Below, one piece after another: positions 27,681 through 36,903 of a DNA stretch of 64,000 bases. A program made the position numbers and the translations under genes. Numbering within the stretch: position 1 is the first letter of the stretch; each line of letters starts with the position of its first letter. Origin of the DNA: Vibrio fluvialis (GTDB taxonomy: Bacteria; Pseudomonadota; Gammaproteobacteria; Enterobacterales; Vibrionaceae); contig NZ_UHIP01000001.1 in assembly GCF_900460245.1 (NCBI RefSeq), positions 930,001-994,000 on the forward strand, given 5' to 3'. The notes below the pieces were generated by a model. The model saw only the letters and a list, made by a program, of their open reading frames with translations. It made no database searches and had not been told where the DNA came from.

Positions 27681-28892
27681 ATGGATACGGAAATTGAAGT
27701 TTACCCTGATGAATCTCTCGAAAGCTTCTTACTACGCTTAAGTAAGTATCAAGGCTATGAGCGATTCTCTCATTTTGCTGAAGATATCTGGCAGAGTACG
27801 ATACAACAACATCAAGCTATTTCTGGCGCTTTCCCTTTCGAACTCAGTCGAATCAACATTTATAAGGCTCAAACAACGAGCCAAATGCGGGTTCGAGTAC
27901 TTATAGATTTAGAAAGGCGATTGAAACTTAGTGATTTTGGTATTTTGCGATTAGCGCTTGCTCATTCCAATGCGAATTTCTCTTCTGATTACAAAGCTGT
28001 GCATCGCTATGGGGTCGATTATCCCCAAGCCTTTCTAAGAAAACGTTTCATACCTGTTTGCCCCAAATGCTTAGATGAAGCACCTTATATTCGTCAACTG
28101 TGGCATTTTGTTCCCTACCAAGCTTGTCATAAACACCATGGTCAACTCGTTCAGCGATGCCCTGAATGCGGTAAGCTGTTTGATTACCAATCATCAGAAT
28201 TGATAGAACATTGTGAATGCGGACTATCTTTGACGAATATTGAACCAGAGCAGGAAAGTGACTCTACGTTTATTGTTGCGCGATGGTTAGCGGGCGAAAA
28301 GTACATAGAACCTGGTTTAATGAGTCAGCAACTGACTCTATCGAGTCGGTATGGTTTTCTGCTTTGGTATATAAACCGATATAGTGAACTTGATGAGATT
28401 AGTTTCGACAACTTTGTTGAGTGTTGTAAAACTTGGCCGCAAAAACTTGATGCTGATTTAGACTCAATTGTGCTAAAGGCTGACATAGTGCGAACCCGGA
28501 CTTGGAGTAAAACCTACTTTGGTGAAGTATTTGGTCCTTTACTTAAAGAGTGCAGAAATCTTCCGAGTCGTGAGCTAAGCAAGAATCCGGTTTTGCAGAG
28601 CATAGTTCAGTATTTCAGTAGGTTGGTCGCTAATTATCCCAGAGACAGGACAGCTAACATCGGTGATGTGTTAGTAAGTCCGTTAGAAGCGTCTACACTA
28701 GTTTCATGCAGCACGGATGAAATATATCGCCTTTACCAGTTTGGAGAGCTTAAAGCGCAGCTCACGCCCAAATTACACACTAAAATTGAAAACCATCATT
28801 CAGTTTTCACTCTTCGTAGCATTATCGAGCTTAAGTTTTCCAGAATGTGCAGTGAAACCGATGGCCTAAACCATTATTTGCCAGAGTGGTAA
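27681..28892 (+). CDS. tniQ: TniQ target-selection protein of the I-F3 transposon
   Basis: The 403-residue protein starts MDTEIEVYPDESLESFLLRL, the standard TniQ N-terminus. Two zinc-binding groups are visible (CPKCLDE with ACHKHHGQ, and CPECGKLF with CECGLSL). A helical C-terminal half with a helix-turn-helix near residues 325-345 follows. TniQ dimers bind Cascade at Cas6 and recruit TnsC to the RNA-specified site. ATG 27681 is preferred over the upstream TTG 27675. cas8 starts four bases after the stop. Confidence 0.93.
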   Translation: MDTEIEVYPDESLESFLLRLSKYQGYERFSHFAEDIWQSTIQQHQAISGAFPFELSRINIYKAQTTSQMRVRVLIDLERRLKLSDFGILRLALAHSNANFSSDYKAVHRYGVDYPQAFLRKRFIPVCPKCLDEAPYIRQLWHFVPYQACHKHHGQLVQRCPECGKLFDYQSSELIEHCECGLSLTNIEPEQESDSTFIVARWLAGEKYIEPGLMSQQLTLSSRYGFLLWYINRYSELDEISFDNFVECCKTWPQKLDADLDSIVLKADIVRTRTWSKTYFGEVFGPLLKECRNLPSRELSKNPVLQSIVQYFSRLVANYPRDRTANIGDVLVSPLEASTLVSCSTDEIYRLYQFGELKAQLTPKLHTKIENHHSVFTLRSIIELKFSRMCSETDGLNHYLPEW

Positions 28893-29633
28893 GCTATGTC
28901 GACTTTGCAAGATTTAATCGATATTGAAGACTCAAAGCTCCGATTTATAGCAATCAAAAAGGCATTCATGCCTTATACACAACCAGTCGAAATTGATGGG
29001 AATGAAAAACAGGCATTAATTGTGCTACTCAATTTGTCATTGAGTAAACCAGAAGCTCAAGACTGGCTCGATCTATCTCGGGCTATGGGCTATTTCGTCA
29101 ATTCAGATAATCTAACAACGGCTAAGCACGAAATTAAGTGGTTTCATACTCACAACCTTAAGTTTCCTGATTGCAGAGTTTCTGAGCAACGAATTATAGC
29201 GATGCCACTGTATAGCGAGATACCAACACTCACTAGTCAGTCATTAAACAGAGTTTATGGCTGGGCGCACAATTCCGCCGTTTATAAACATACTATTTGG
29301 TTATTAAATGAGTTCCGGTGGCGTGGAAGAGTGGAGAATCTGCTTAACCTCATTCGTGTTGGTGAGCATTTTTGGCTGGAGCTTTTAGCTGATATAGGAT
29401 TAAAACCCGAAGTACAACTGCAGATTAAAGAACTAATTGAACGTCAGCTACCGTCTGCGTATTTCCCTGACGAAGTGAATCGCTATAGTAAGCAGCTCCG
29501 TTTCCCTTGGAAGGGTGAGTACTTATCAGTAACCCCTGTGGTTAGCCATGCCATACAGCAGCAATGACCTGCTCCCCTTAATCTAGTCCAGTCTACACTT
29601 AGTAATGTTCATCCAACCAAGGAGATGATGAAC

Positions 29634-29897
29634 ATGAAAAAGCGATTCAATGAACAACAAATCATTGCCATTTTAAAGGAAGCGGAAGCAGGTATCCCCG
29701 CCAGAGAGCTTTGCCGCAAGCATGGGATATCGGATGCGACGTTTTACACATGGCGCAAAAAATACTCAGGACTGGATGTCTCTGAAGCCCGTCGCCTTAA
29801 GGCACTGGAAGACGAGAACGCTCGGCTCAAAAAGCTGCTGGCTGAGACACTGCTGGATGCAGAAGCACTTAAAATCGCTCTTAGCCAAAAGTACTGA
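29634..29897 (+). CDS. IS3-family transposase OrfA
   Basis: The 87-residue protein has a helix-turn-helix (RFNEQQIIAILKEAEAGIPA, then HGISDATFYTWRKKYSG) and a C-terminal leucine-zipper region (LKALEDENARLKKLLAETLL). OrfA binds the IS ends and regulates OrfAB. I start at ATG 29634, nine bases after AAGGAG; ATGs at 29625 and 29628 are too close. The frame ends in CAA AAG TAC TGA, where a -1 slip to CCA AAA would enter orfB. Confidence 0.88.
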   Translation: MKKRFNEQQIIAILKEAEAGIPARELCRKHGISDATFYTWRKKYSGLDVSEARRLKALEDENARLKKLLAETLLDAEALKIALSQKY

Positions 29898-30766
29898 CCG
29901 TCGAGGACAAGCGCAAGGCTGTTAAAGTCATTCAGAAAAGCACCCAGCTTTCAGAACGCAGAGCCTGTCTACTCGTCGGTATTCAACGCGCGTCACTGCG
30001 ATATCAACCTCAAGCTAATCGCGAGGATGATAAGCTTCAGGCTCGTATAAAAGAGCTGGCATTGGAACGACGTCGATTCGGTTATCGTCGGATCCATCGC
30101 CTTCTGAGGCGAGAAGGTTTTGATGTTAACCATAAGCGAGTTTATCGCTTGTACTGCGAATTAGGCTTAACGGTCAGCAAACGGAGACGTAGAAAATCAC
30201 AGTGTGTTGAGCGAGAGCCTCTCTTGCTTCCTTCAGTACCAAATCACACTTGGTCGATGGACTTTGTGATGGATGCGCTCAGTAACGGCAGACGGATTAA
30301 ATGCCTGACGATTGTGGATGATTACACAAAGGAGTGCCTAGATATTCCTGTTGCTACGGGGATCTCGGGAGATGAAGTCGTGATCACGCTGGAGTCTATC
30401 GCTGCGTTTCGCGGTTATCCAGCATCGATACGAACGGATCAAGGCCCAGAATTTACAGGGAAAGCGCTCGACCAATGGGCTTATCAGCATGGTGTGATTT
30501 TAAAAGTAATCCAGGCAGGAAAACCGACACAAAATGCTTATATTGAAAGTTTTAATGGTAAGTTCAGAGATGAATGTTTAAACGAGCACTGGTTTAGGGA
30601 TTTGAGTCATGCTCGTGACCTAATCAGCCTCTGGCGAATGGATTACAATGAAAATCGCCCCCACTCAGCTCTAGGTTACTTAACTCCTTCTGAGTTTGCA
30701 GCGACAACAAGAACGGCACGAAACAGTGGTAATTTAACAAGCATTACTAATGAAGTTTTGGATTAG
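29888..30766 (+). CDS. IS3-family transposase OrfB catalytic part
   Basis: This frame is open from the frameshift region near 29888 to 30766. It encodes a charged linker (TVEDKRKAVKVIQKSTQLSE), an HTH_21-type segment (RRRFGYRRIHRLLRREGF) and an rve integrase core with the DDE residues in SMDFVMDA, RTDQGPEF and NAYIESFNGKFRDE. It is normally made as an OrfAB fusion by -1 frameshifting; an internal ATG exists at 30062. The catalytic core is intact, so the IS is probably still active. Confidence 0.88.
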   Translation, partial: KVLTVEDKRKAVKVIQKSTQLSERRACLLVGIQRASLRYQPQANREDDKLQARIKELALERRRFGYRRIHRLLRREGFDVNHKRVYRLYCELGLTVSKRRRRKSQCVEREPLLLPSVPNHTWSMDFVMDALSNGRRIKCLTIVDDYTKECLDIPVATGISGDEVVITLESIAAFRGYPASIRTDQGPEFTGKALDQWAYQHGVILKVIQAGKPTQNAYIESFNGKFRDECLNEHWFRDLSHARDLISLWRMDYNENRPHSALGYLTPSEFAATTRTARNSGNLTSITNEVLD

Positions 30767-32211
30767 TTCTCGGGGGCAGGTCAGCAACTCTCTGTCTTGT
30801 CTCGTCAACATTCATGTTCACTTCACTTTAAGACTATGAATTTCCCGCATTCAGCTAGTATCGGGAACTTATGCGGTGCGCTGGGTGGGGACATGGACGT
30901 GCTCAACTATCCGATTGATGTAACAGCGAATCGACATCAAACACTCAGTGCAAGCCGCAGTAGAACCAACCGCTACTTTGATGATTTTCAATTAACCTCA
31001 AAAAGAACCTGTAATGTATTGGCTCATCTGACAGGTTTTGAACAACCGCAAACCCGCAAAGCGCAAATACATGTTCGCCAATATCAACTGAAAATCATAC
31101 GTAAACAAATCGCCCGGTGGTTACTACCGCTCATCGAACTACGTGACAGTTCAGTCACAGAACAAATAAGCATTGTTGATGGGCCAGATGATGAACTGGT
31201 GAAGCGGTTCTTATCAATCAATGAGTTCGATTTTTTAGATCTTACAACGAGCTTAAATCAGCGTTTGCACTTTGCTTTACAGAATAATCGCTTTGCTTCT
31301 CGTTTTGCCTACCATCCAAAACTGATGCGAGTGTTAAAGACGGAGCTCATATGGGTGCTAACTCAGCTAAGTCGTCCTGAACCTGCGTGTTCTGCCACTT
31401 CCGATAGTACCGTGCAGTACCTTTACCTTCCATCGATGAGGGTATTTGATGCCGCAGCGTTGAGTTGTCCATATTTATCAGGTGCACCGTCATTAACAGC
31501 GGTGTTTGGATTTGTTCATCGCTACCAACGAGAATTAAGAGATCTACTACCTGATAAGGAAGGAAAGTTAAAGTTTAAAGATTTTGCTATTTTTATTCGT
31601 GATGAATCAGTTCAAACCAGCGCAAAACTGACCGAACCCAGTGTAATAGCTAAAGCGCGGAGTATTTCACCAGTTAAGAGAACCACGATCATTCGTGAAG
31701 ACCGTTCTGATTTGGTATTTGATATTGTGATTACAATAGAAAGTGACCAACGTCTCTCTGATTATTTAAACCAGTTAAGAGCCGCATTACCAACTAACTT
31801 TGCCGGTGGTACTTTGTTTCAACCGGAGACTTCTTTAGGGATTGATTGGTTAAGAGTTTTCGTAAGTAAGTCAGATCTGTTCCAAGCGGTGAAAGGTTTA
31901 CCGGGCTATGGTACTTGGCTATCACCATATTCTTTTCAGCCTCAAAATCTGATGGAGCTACAAGAACGTTTGTCTAATGACGGTTCGTTGATTCCTGTAG
32001 CAAATGGCTTTCATTTTCTTGAGCTACCCCAGGAACGAGAGGGAGCATTGACGAACTTGCATTGTTATGCGGAAAACAACATTGCGTTAGCGAAACGGGT
32101 TAGTCCAATCGAAGTAAGAATTGCCGGAAGAGATCACTTTTTTGAACAGGTGTTTTGGTCGTTGGAAGTGACAGAGCAGACTATCCTTATAAAAAAAGGA
32201 TCTAACCGCTT

Positions 32212-33252
32212 ATGGAACTCTGCAGTCAGTTAAATTATCTTCGCTCGTTATCACCAGGCAAAGCATATTTTTATTATCTTGATGAGGATAATAAGATGCG
32301 GCCACTCCAGATAGACCGGACTCACTTACGAGCACCCAAAAGTGGCTATTCAGAAGCTTTCTCGGGTAATTTCAAATCCAAAAATATTGCCCCTCAAGAT
32401 CTTTCCTATTCAAACCCACAATTCATTGAAGAGTGTTACGTGCCACCCGGAGTAGATGATATCTATTGTGCTTTCTCGTTAAGAGTTCGAGCTAATTCGT
32501 TATCACCAGAAGTATGTGTTGATAATGAGGTCAGAGATACTCTCAGTGACCTTGCTATGGTTTATAAGGAATTGGGTGGATATCAGGAACTGGCAAGGCG
32601 TTACGCTAAAAATATTTTGATGGCGACGTGGGTTTGGGAGCGTAATAGAGATTGCCGGAACATTGAGGTACAAGTCATTACAGAAGCTCAAAAATGGAAA
32701 ATTGCTGATGTTAGATTTCTAGACTGGTATGGAGATTGGGATATTGCTTCTCAAACAGCCTTAGATGAGCTTACCGATTATCTAACTAAAGCTTTATCAG
32801 ATCGTTCGGGCTACTTTAACATGGATATTAAAGCCAAATTGTCTGTTGGTTGGGGTGATGAGGTATACCCAAGCCAAGAATTCTTAGATGTGAAGGAAGC
32901 AGGTAAACCAACTAAACAGTTGGCCAAGGTAACTGTCAATGGCGAAGAGTCAGCAGCCTTTCATTCGCAGAAAGTTGGAGCCGCGATTCAACGAATCGAT
33001 GATTGGTGGGATGAAAATGCCGATAAACCGCTACGAGTTAACGAATATGGTGCAGACAAAGAATATGTAATCGCAAGGCGGCATAGTTCACTGAAACGTG
33101 ACTTTTACTCATTGGTTGTAAAAACTGAAAGCTACGTTGAATCGATGCGAGAAACGAATCTGATTCCAGATGACGTGCACTTTATCATGGCAGTATTAGC
33201 TAAAGGCGGTGTGTTCAGTGGTGCAAGCAAGAAAGGCAAGAAGGATGAGTAA
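32212..33252 (+). CDS. cas7f: Cascade backbone protein Cas7f (Csy3)
   Basis: The 346-residue protein matches Csy3 in length and sequence character (LNYLRSLSPGKAYFYYLDED; IEVQVITEAQKWKIADVRFL). Several copies coat the crRNA spacer, one per 6 nt. The ATG lies 22 bases inside the end of cas8f and the stop shares one base with the cas6f start, so translation is coupled. It is intact, but downstream of the IS in cas8f and possibly affected by polarity. Confidence 0.9.
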   Translation: MELCSQLNYLRSLSPGKAYFYYLDEDNKMRPLQIDRTHLRAPKSGYSEAFSGNFKSKNIAPQDLSYSNPQFIEECYVPPGVDDIYCAFSLRVRANSLSPEVCVDNEVRDTLSDLAMVYKELGGYQELARRYAKNILMATWVWERNRDCRNIEVQVITEAQKWKIADVRFLDWYGDWDIASQTALDELTDYLTKALSDRSGYFNMDIKAKLSVGWGDEVYPSQEFLDVKEAGKPTKQLAKVTVNGEESAAFHSQKVGAAIQRIDDWWDENADKPLRVNEYGADKEYVIARRHSSLKRDFYSLVVKTESYVESMRETNLIPDDVHFIMAVLAKGGVFSGASKKGKKDE

Positions 33253-33863
33253 TGGGATCACGATATTATTTCTCTATTAGATATGTTCCTGATTATGCTG
33301 ATAATGAGCTCTTGGCAGGTCGGTGTATTTCAAATATGCATGGCTTTCTTTCTCATGAACGCAATAAGCCATTCAAAAATAGTGTCGGTATTTGCTTTCC
33401 TGTGTGGAATGAACAAACCGTTGGCAATGTGATTACTTTTGTATCGACCAATGAAAGTATCCTCACTGGCTTATCGTACCAGCCTTACTTTTCTAGAATG
33501 GTGAATGAAAATCTCTTTGAAATTTCGGATATTAAGGCTGTCCCTGATGACGCAGAGGAAGTTCGATTTGTATTCAATAAAACAATTCAAAAAATCTTCA
33601 ATGGTTCGAAAAAACGAAGAATTAAACGAGCAATGAAACGTGCTGAAGAGTTTGGACATGCTTTCACACCTATCTCAGTTGAAGAACGGGAGTTTGAGTT
33701 GTTCCACGAAATACCTATCAGCAGTAAATCATCAGGACATGACTTCGTTTTACATATACAACGGCAATATCCAGTGGTAGCAGAAATAGAGCAGCATTTT
33801 AATGGCTATGGCTTTGCGTCAAATCAGCAATGGAGAGGAACTGTCCCGCTTGCCACTATTTGA
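33252..33863 (+). CDS. cas6f: CRISPR RNA endonuclease Cas6f (Csy4)
   Basis: The 203-residue Cas6f cleaves pre-crRNA at the repeat hairpin and stays on the 3' stem-loop. His30 in SNMHGFLS is placed like the catalytic His29 of Csy4. A basic helix (KKRRIKRAMKRAEEFG) fits the RNA-binding arginine helix. The C-terminus has the ferredoxin-like FVLHIQRQYPV. It is the last gene of the tniQ-cas operon, 131 bp before the array. Confidence 0.88.
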   Translation: MGSRYYFSIRYVPDYADNELLAGRCISNMHGFLSHERNKPFKNSVGICFPVWNEQTVGNVITFVSTNESILTGLSYQPYFSRMVNENLFEISDIKAVPDDAEEVRFVFNKTIQKIFNGSKKRRIKRAMKRAEEFGHAFTPISVEEREFELFHEIPISSKSSGHDFVLHIQRQYPVVAEIEQHFNGYGFASNQQWRGTVPLATI

Positions 33864-33994
33864 CCTTATTTTTATTGAAAGACAACTAGTTTAATTAAAT
33901 CAGATGGTTATGAAAGGTATGAGAAAGAAAGGATATTTTGTATGAAAGTAGTAGATAGTGAGTAACTTCAGTCAGTTATAGCCTATTATTTATA

Positions 33995-34190
33995 GTGTTC
34001 CGCCGAGTAGGCGGCTAAGAATTTGGAGCTTTTTTGCCGCAAAACTGGCAGCTTGTGTTCCGCCGAGTAGGCGGCTAAGAATAAAAGAGATAGTCAGAAC
34101 CAGAATCACTATCAGTGTTCCGCCGAGTAGGCGGCCAAGAATAGATCAGGAAGTAAGCAACCCATATCCGCTGGGCTAGCGGTAAATAAG
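33995..34190 (+). CRISPR. Type I-F3 CRISPR array ending in a 20-nt ffs-targeting spacer and an atypical repeat
   Basis: There are three 28-bp repeats at 33995, 34055 and 34115 (GTGTTCCGCCGAGTAGGCGG plus CTAAGAAT). Repeats 1 and 2 are identical; repeat 3 has CCAAGAAT. The first two spacers are 32 nt. The third is AGATCAGGAAGTAAGCAACC, 20 nt (34143-34162). A fourth, atypical repeat occupies 34163-34190: it aligns without gaps at 15 of 28 positions and keeps the Cas6 hairpin as CCGCT-GGGCT-AGCGG against CCGCC-GAGTA-GGCGG, with one compensatory C-G to T-A change. The last spacer matches ffs; the targets of the first two are unknown. Confidence 0.92.
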
Positions 34191-34481
34191 CCAACTTCAA
34201 TCGTCTTACTTATATTGTTGTAGCATAGTGAACATGCTCACTAGGTTAGAGTTATTTTCAATACGCCCTGTAATACATTAAATACTAAATTAGATATGCA
34301 TGTAATTCAGAGATCTCCAAAAGCGACCTGCTCGATACGTGGCAGCTTGCGTGTCTCCGGGTTAACTTCACTTCTATTTACACATCTCATAGAATGCCCA
34401 ACTTATTGCTCAACAAATCTGTAAACTTTCTTAAATCACAATTATATGATGTGCTAAGTTTGCTAATGTAATCATTATCTT
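34191..34481. other. Intergenic region after the CRISPR array
   Basis: About 290 bp of AT-rich sequence without a supported gene. This is where a distal transposon end might be expected, but no ACCATAAA-type TnsB repeats are visible in either orientation. The string ACACATCT at 34380-34387 imitates an end plus target duplication but lacks the repeats. Confidence 0.5.
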
Positions 34482-35555
34482 ATGTTCATAAAAAACGAAA
34501 TTAGACAAATTCTATCATTGATTCTGCCAGTTTTATTAACGGCATCTATCGTTTCATACCTTGCGACCCTAATGCACCACCTGCCCACAACGCCATTGAT
34601 GATCGCTTCGATAGGCGCTTCCATTACAATCGTATTCGTTGTGCCAAGTAGTCCAATGGGGAGAACTTGGCCTGTTTTGGCAGGCCATCTGCTGCCGGCA
34701 TTAGTTGGTGTATGTCTTACATCTTTGATAGACGATGCGACAATACTTTGCTTAACGACGATAACGCTGAGCATTATTACGATGGTTATTTTCAAGTGCG
34801 TTCATCCGCCAGGTGTGGCCACAGCACTGGTGCCAGCAATAAGCCAAAGTACGCAGCCAGCAATGGGACTCTCATTTCTTCTAGACCCGGTATTATTCAA
34901 TATTATCCCGCTTATCATCTGTGGCTATTTTTACCGTTGGTACCTCAACCACAGGGCATCTAAAAAAGAGTCATCAGGCTCAACATCAACACTCGCTCAC
35001 AACAAAAGCTCTATCTTTTTTAGTGAGTTACATGAAACCATTGCAACGAGGAATGAGTGGCTCGATATCGACGAGAGAACGCTAGACGATATTTTCAAAC
35101 AGACTCATTTACTTGCGCTGGAACATCGGCATCAAAAATTGACTTGTGAACATGTAATGACGAGCCGGTTGATAACATTGCAGCCGAATGACACTATCCA
35201 TAAAGCATTGGAACTACTTCAGCAGAATCAATATACGGCTTTACCTGTGGTTGATGATGAGCATGAGCTTGTGGGGATATTTTCCTTGGTTGACTTTCTA
35301 AGAAGTGTTGAGAATAGAAAGTTTGACTCATTTATCGCGCTTTACCTGCACGCAAAGAAAAAAGCCAAGAAAGAGGTAAGCCAATTTATGAATGCAGCGC
35401 CAGTGTTTATGCGTACGGATACCCATATCGCGCGAACGATTCCTCTTCTAACATCAGGGTATCACCATATACCTATTGTCGATAATAGAAACCGACTTAA
35501 AGGTATGGTGACTCAATCAGACCTCATTGAATTCCTTTACAATATCAAGGCATGA
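34482..35555 (+). CDS. HPP-family membrane protein with C-terminal CBS pair
   Basis: The 357-residue protein has an N-terminal HPP membrane domain with four to five helices (PVLLTASIVSYLATLMHHLP; MIASIGASITIVFVVPSSPM; the name-giving HPP in KCVHPPGVATAL). A cytoplasmic linker follows, and then two CBS motifs (EHVMTSRLITLQPNDTIHKA; NAAPVFMRTDTHIARTIPLL). HPP proteins have been linked to nitrite transport in plastids; bacterial roles are unclear. CBS pairs usually sense adenine nucleotides. No partner gene is adjacent. Confidence 0.85.
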   Translation: MFIKNEIRQILSLILPVLLTASIVSYLATLMHHLPTTPLMIASIGASITIVFVVPSSPMGRTWPVLAGHLLPALVGVCLTSLIDDATILCLTTITLSIITMVIFKCVHPPGVATALVPAISQSTQPAMGLSFLLDPVLFNIIPLIICGYFYRWYLNHRASKKESSGSTSTLAHNKSSIFFSELHETIATRNEWLDIDERTLDDIFKQTHLLALEHRHQKLTCEHVMTSRLITLQPNDTIHKALELLQQNQYTALPVVDDEHELVGIFSLVDFLRSVENRKFDSFIALYLHAKKKAKKEVSQFMNAAPVFMRTDTHIARTIPLLTSGYHHIPIVDNRNRLKGMVTQSDLIEFLYNIKA

Positions 35556-35624
35556 CGATGCGTTTTTATAGTGTAAAAGCCACTTAAAACCTATTCTTGA
35601 CGCCGTGAAAGGGCGTTCGATGTT

Positions 35625-36302
35625 TCAAGTTATCCTGTCATCGAAGGGGACATCCAGCCCTAAACTATCTTTTGCCCAAATGACGGCCTGAACCCGGTTC
35701 TTCGCGTTGATTTTTTTGAAGAGGTTGTGCAGATGGGATTTTACGGTATTCAGACTTACGCCAAAATGCTCAGCGATTTCAGGGTTCGTTTGTCCTTTCA
35801 CTAATAGTTTAACGACCTCATGCTCACGTTTGGTCAGCACGGCGCCTAGCATTCGGCTGGAGAGCACAGGGATATTGCTGCGAAAATGTAGGATGTAGTC
35901 CTGAGAGAGTTGCCTGGACAGCCACATCTCACCTTGCATGATTTTATGGGTACCTTGCAAAATCTTGTCAATATAGTCATCGGCATAAAACACCCCATAC
36001 AAATTGGGCCACTTGAATAAGTACGCCACGCTGATGTCTCTCGGGCAGTTAATCAGTATTTCTTTGGCGTGTAATCCTATCTGATATTTGATGTTGTAGT
36101 AGTTGTTCTCGAACTCATCCGTAATGTGGGCAAAATCAATAAAAATGTATTTTGCGCAGGTACTTTTCTCGATGCTCAACTGGCTGAAACGTTGTAACTC
36201 AACCGACAAAGGAAGGTTTCGCTCCAGAGTTTCTTTGAGCATGGTCGACGTAAGGCTTTCTTCTGAAAAAAGCAGGGCGTTCTGGATGCCTGGATAGTTC
36301 AT
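35625..36302 (-). CDS. VpsT/CsgD-like LuxR-type regulator with a cyclic di-GMP motif
   Basis: The 225-residue protein has the length and layout of VpsT: an atypical receiver domain (1-120) and a LuxR helix-turn-helix (LTKREHEVVKLLVKGQTNPE, GVSLNTVKSHLHNLFKKINA). Residues 127-130 read WLSR, matching the W-[FLM]-[TS]-R motif with which VpsT binds cyclic di-GMP. It probably controls matrix or motility genes. It sits a few kb from an EAL-domain gene and the GGDEF gene at 16.8 kb. No matrix operon is visible next to it. Confidence 0.85.
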   Translation of the reverse strand: MNYPGIQNALLFSEESLTSTMLKETLERNLPLSVELQRFSQLSIEKSTCAKYIFIDFAHITDEFENNYYNIKYQIGLHAKEILINCPRDISVAYLFKWPNLYGVFYADDYIDKILQGTHKIMQGEMWLSRQLSQDYILHFRSNIPVLSSRMLGAVLTKREHEVVKLLVKGQTNPEIAEHFGVSLNTVKSHLHNLFKKINAKNRVQAVIWAKDSLGLDVPFDDRIT

Positions 36303-36471
36303 GGGTACCTTTCGATATAGGCAATACGTTGTCTATTACTCTAACGCGATGATTTTGTGTCTCAAGAGGGATGTGGCGAATTGTGATAACCGTCAACGTA
36401 GCAATAAAACACTCACCCATGGAAAGAGGGGGCGTCCGTGTTGTCATCGCCTGGTTATGGCATTCACGGCC

Positions 36472-36705
36472 TTAATCGCACGTTAAACTCGCCCGACACT
36501 CCCTTTGAAAGGCGCGGTCCAAATCAGGACAATACTGCGTTAACGATATCTCCATGGCTTTAAGAAGAGCAATGTAGATGTCTTCCGCTTGCTCGTAACT
36601 GATAGCGTTGCTGTCGATGGAGAGTATGGTTTCACCCCTCAGAGAGAAATGGTACTGAAGACCATCGAGGCTGAAGGTCGGGGCCAACTGATTCTTTGTG
36701 TTCAT
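36472..36705 (-). CDS. Small protein of unknown function
   Basis: A 77-residue reading frame with an ATG at 36705. A weak GAAGA ribosome-binding site precedes it. The product starts MNTKNQLAPTFSLDGLQYHF and has mixed alpha/beta character with a long amphipathic helix (EQAEDIYIALLKAMEISLTQ). No family is recognised. Codon use is similar to its neighbours, which supports a real gene only moderately. Confidence 0.5.
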   Translation of the reverse strand: MNTKNQLAPTFSLDGLQYHFSLRGETILSIDSNAISYEQAEDIYIALLKAMEISLTQYCPDLDRAFQRECRASLTCD

Positions 36706-36903
36706 CGCGAATCTTCACATAGTCGCTGTATACCTTAACTTTAGTATTAGAAATAACAATACGCCACATTATGCTTATCAGCTTCAGGACAAAGAGTGAG
36801 AGCAGCCGTCACGTCACGCGGTCTGAAAGCCAGCGGCATGGTGCATTGTTATTGCGAGTAAAAGGGGGTTAAATGAGGGCTTCTTTGGCTCTTACGAACG
36901 CGT

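Larger units (their letters stand above)
29565..30783 (+). mobile_element. IS3-family insertion sequence (IS407-like) inside cas8f
   Basis: A 1219-bp element with imperfect terminal inverted repeats (TGACCTGCTCCCCTT at the left end; the complement of the right end reads TGACCTGCCCCCGAG). It is flanked by a 4-bp direct repeat GCAA (29561-29564 and 30784-30787). It carries orfA and orfB in a -1 relation. The 4-bp duplication and TGACCTGC ends fit the IS407 group. It is oriented with the cas operon. Confidence 0.9.
28896..32233 (+). pseudogene. cas8f: cas8f/cas5f fusion interrupted by an IS3-family element
   Basis: The Cascade large subunit (Cas8-Cas5 fusion) reads from ATG 28896 to a stop at 29565-29567 created by the IS. 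It resumes in the same frame at 30788. Removing the IS (29565-30783) and one copy of the 4-bp duplication GCAA restores one uninterrupted frame of 704 codons, joining VSHAIQQQ to LSVLSRQHS. The remnants carry 223 and about 481 residues. Cas8f recognises the PAM and the crRNA 5' handle. With it split, RNA-guided targeting should be lost unless the halves complement. No other damage was noticed, so the insertion looks recent. Confidence 0.9.

Noticed and set aside
34143..34174. Reading the last spacer as a normal 32-nt spacer
   Set aside because: Positions 21-32 do not match ffs at all, the integration distance would be 37 bp instead of 49, and bases 34163-34190 align without gaps to the repeat and keep its hairpin.
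34380..34387. ACA followed by CATCT, imitating a distal transposon end plus the same 5-bp target duplication as at 19104
   Set aside because: The sequence inward from it has none of the ACCATAAA-type TnsB repeats and the terminal bases (TGTAAATA when read inward) do not match TGTCGCTG. Eight matching bases in this region can occur by chance.
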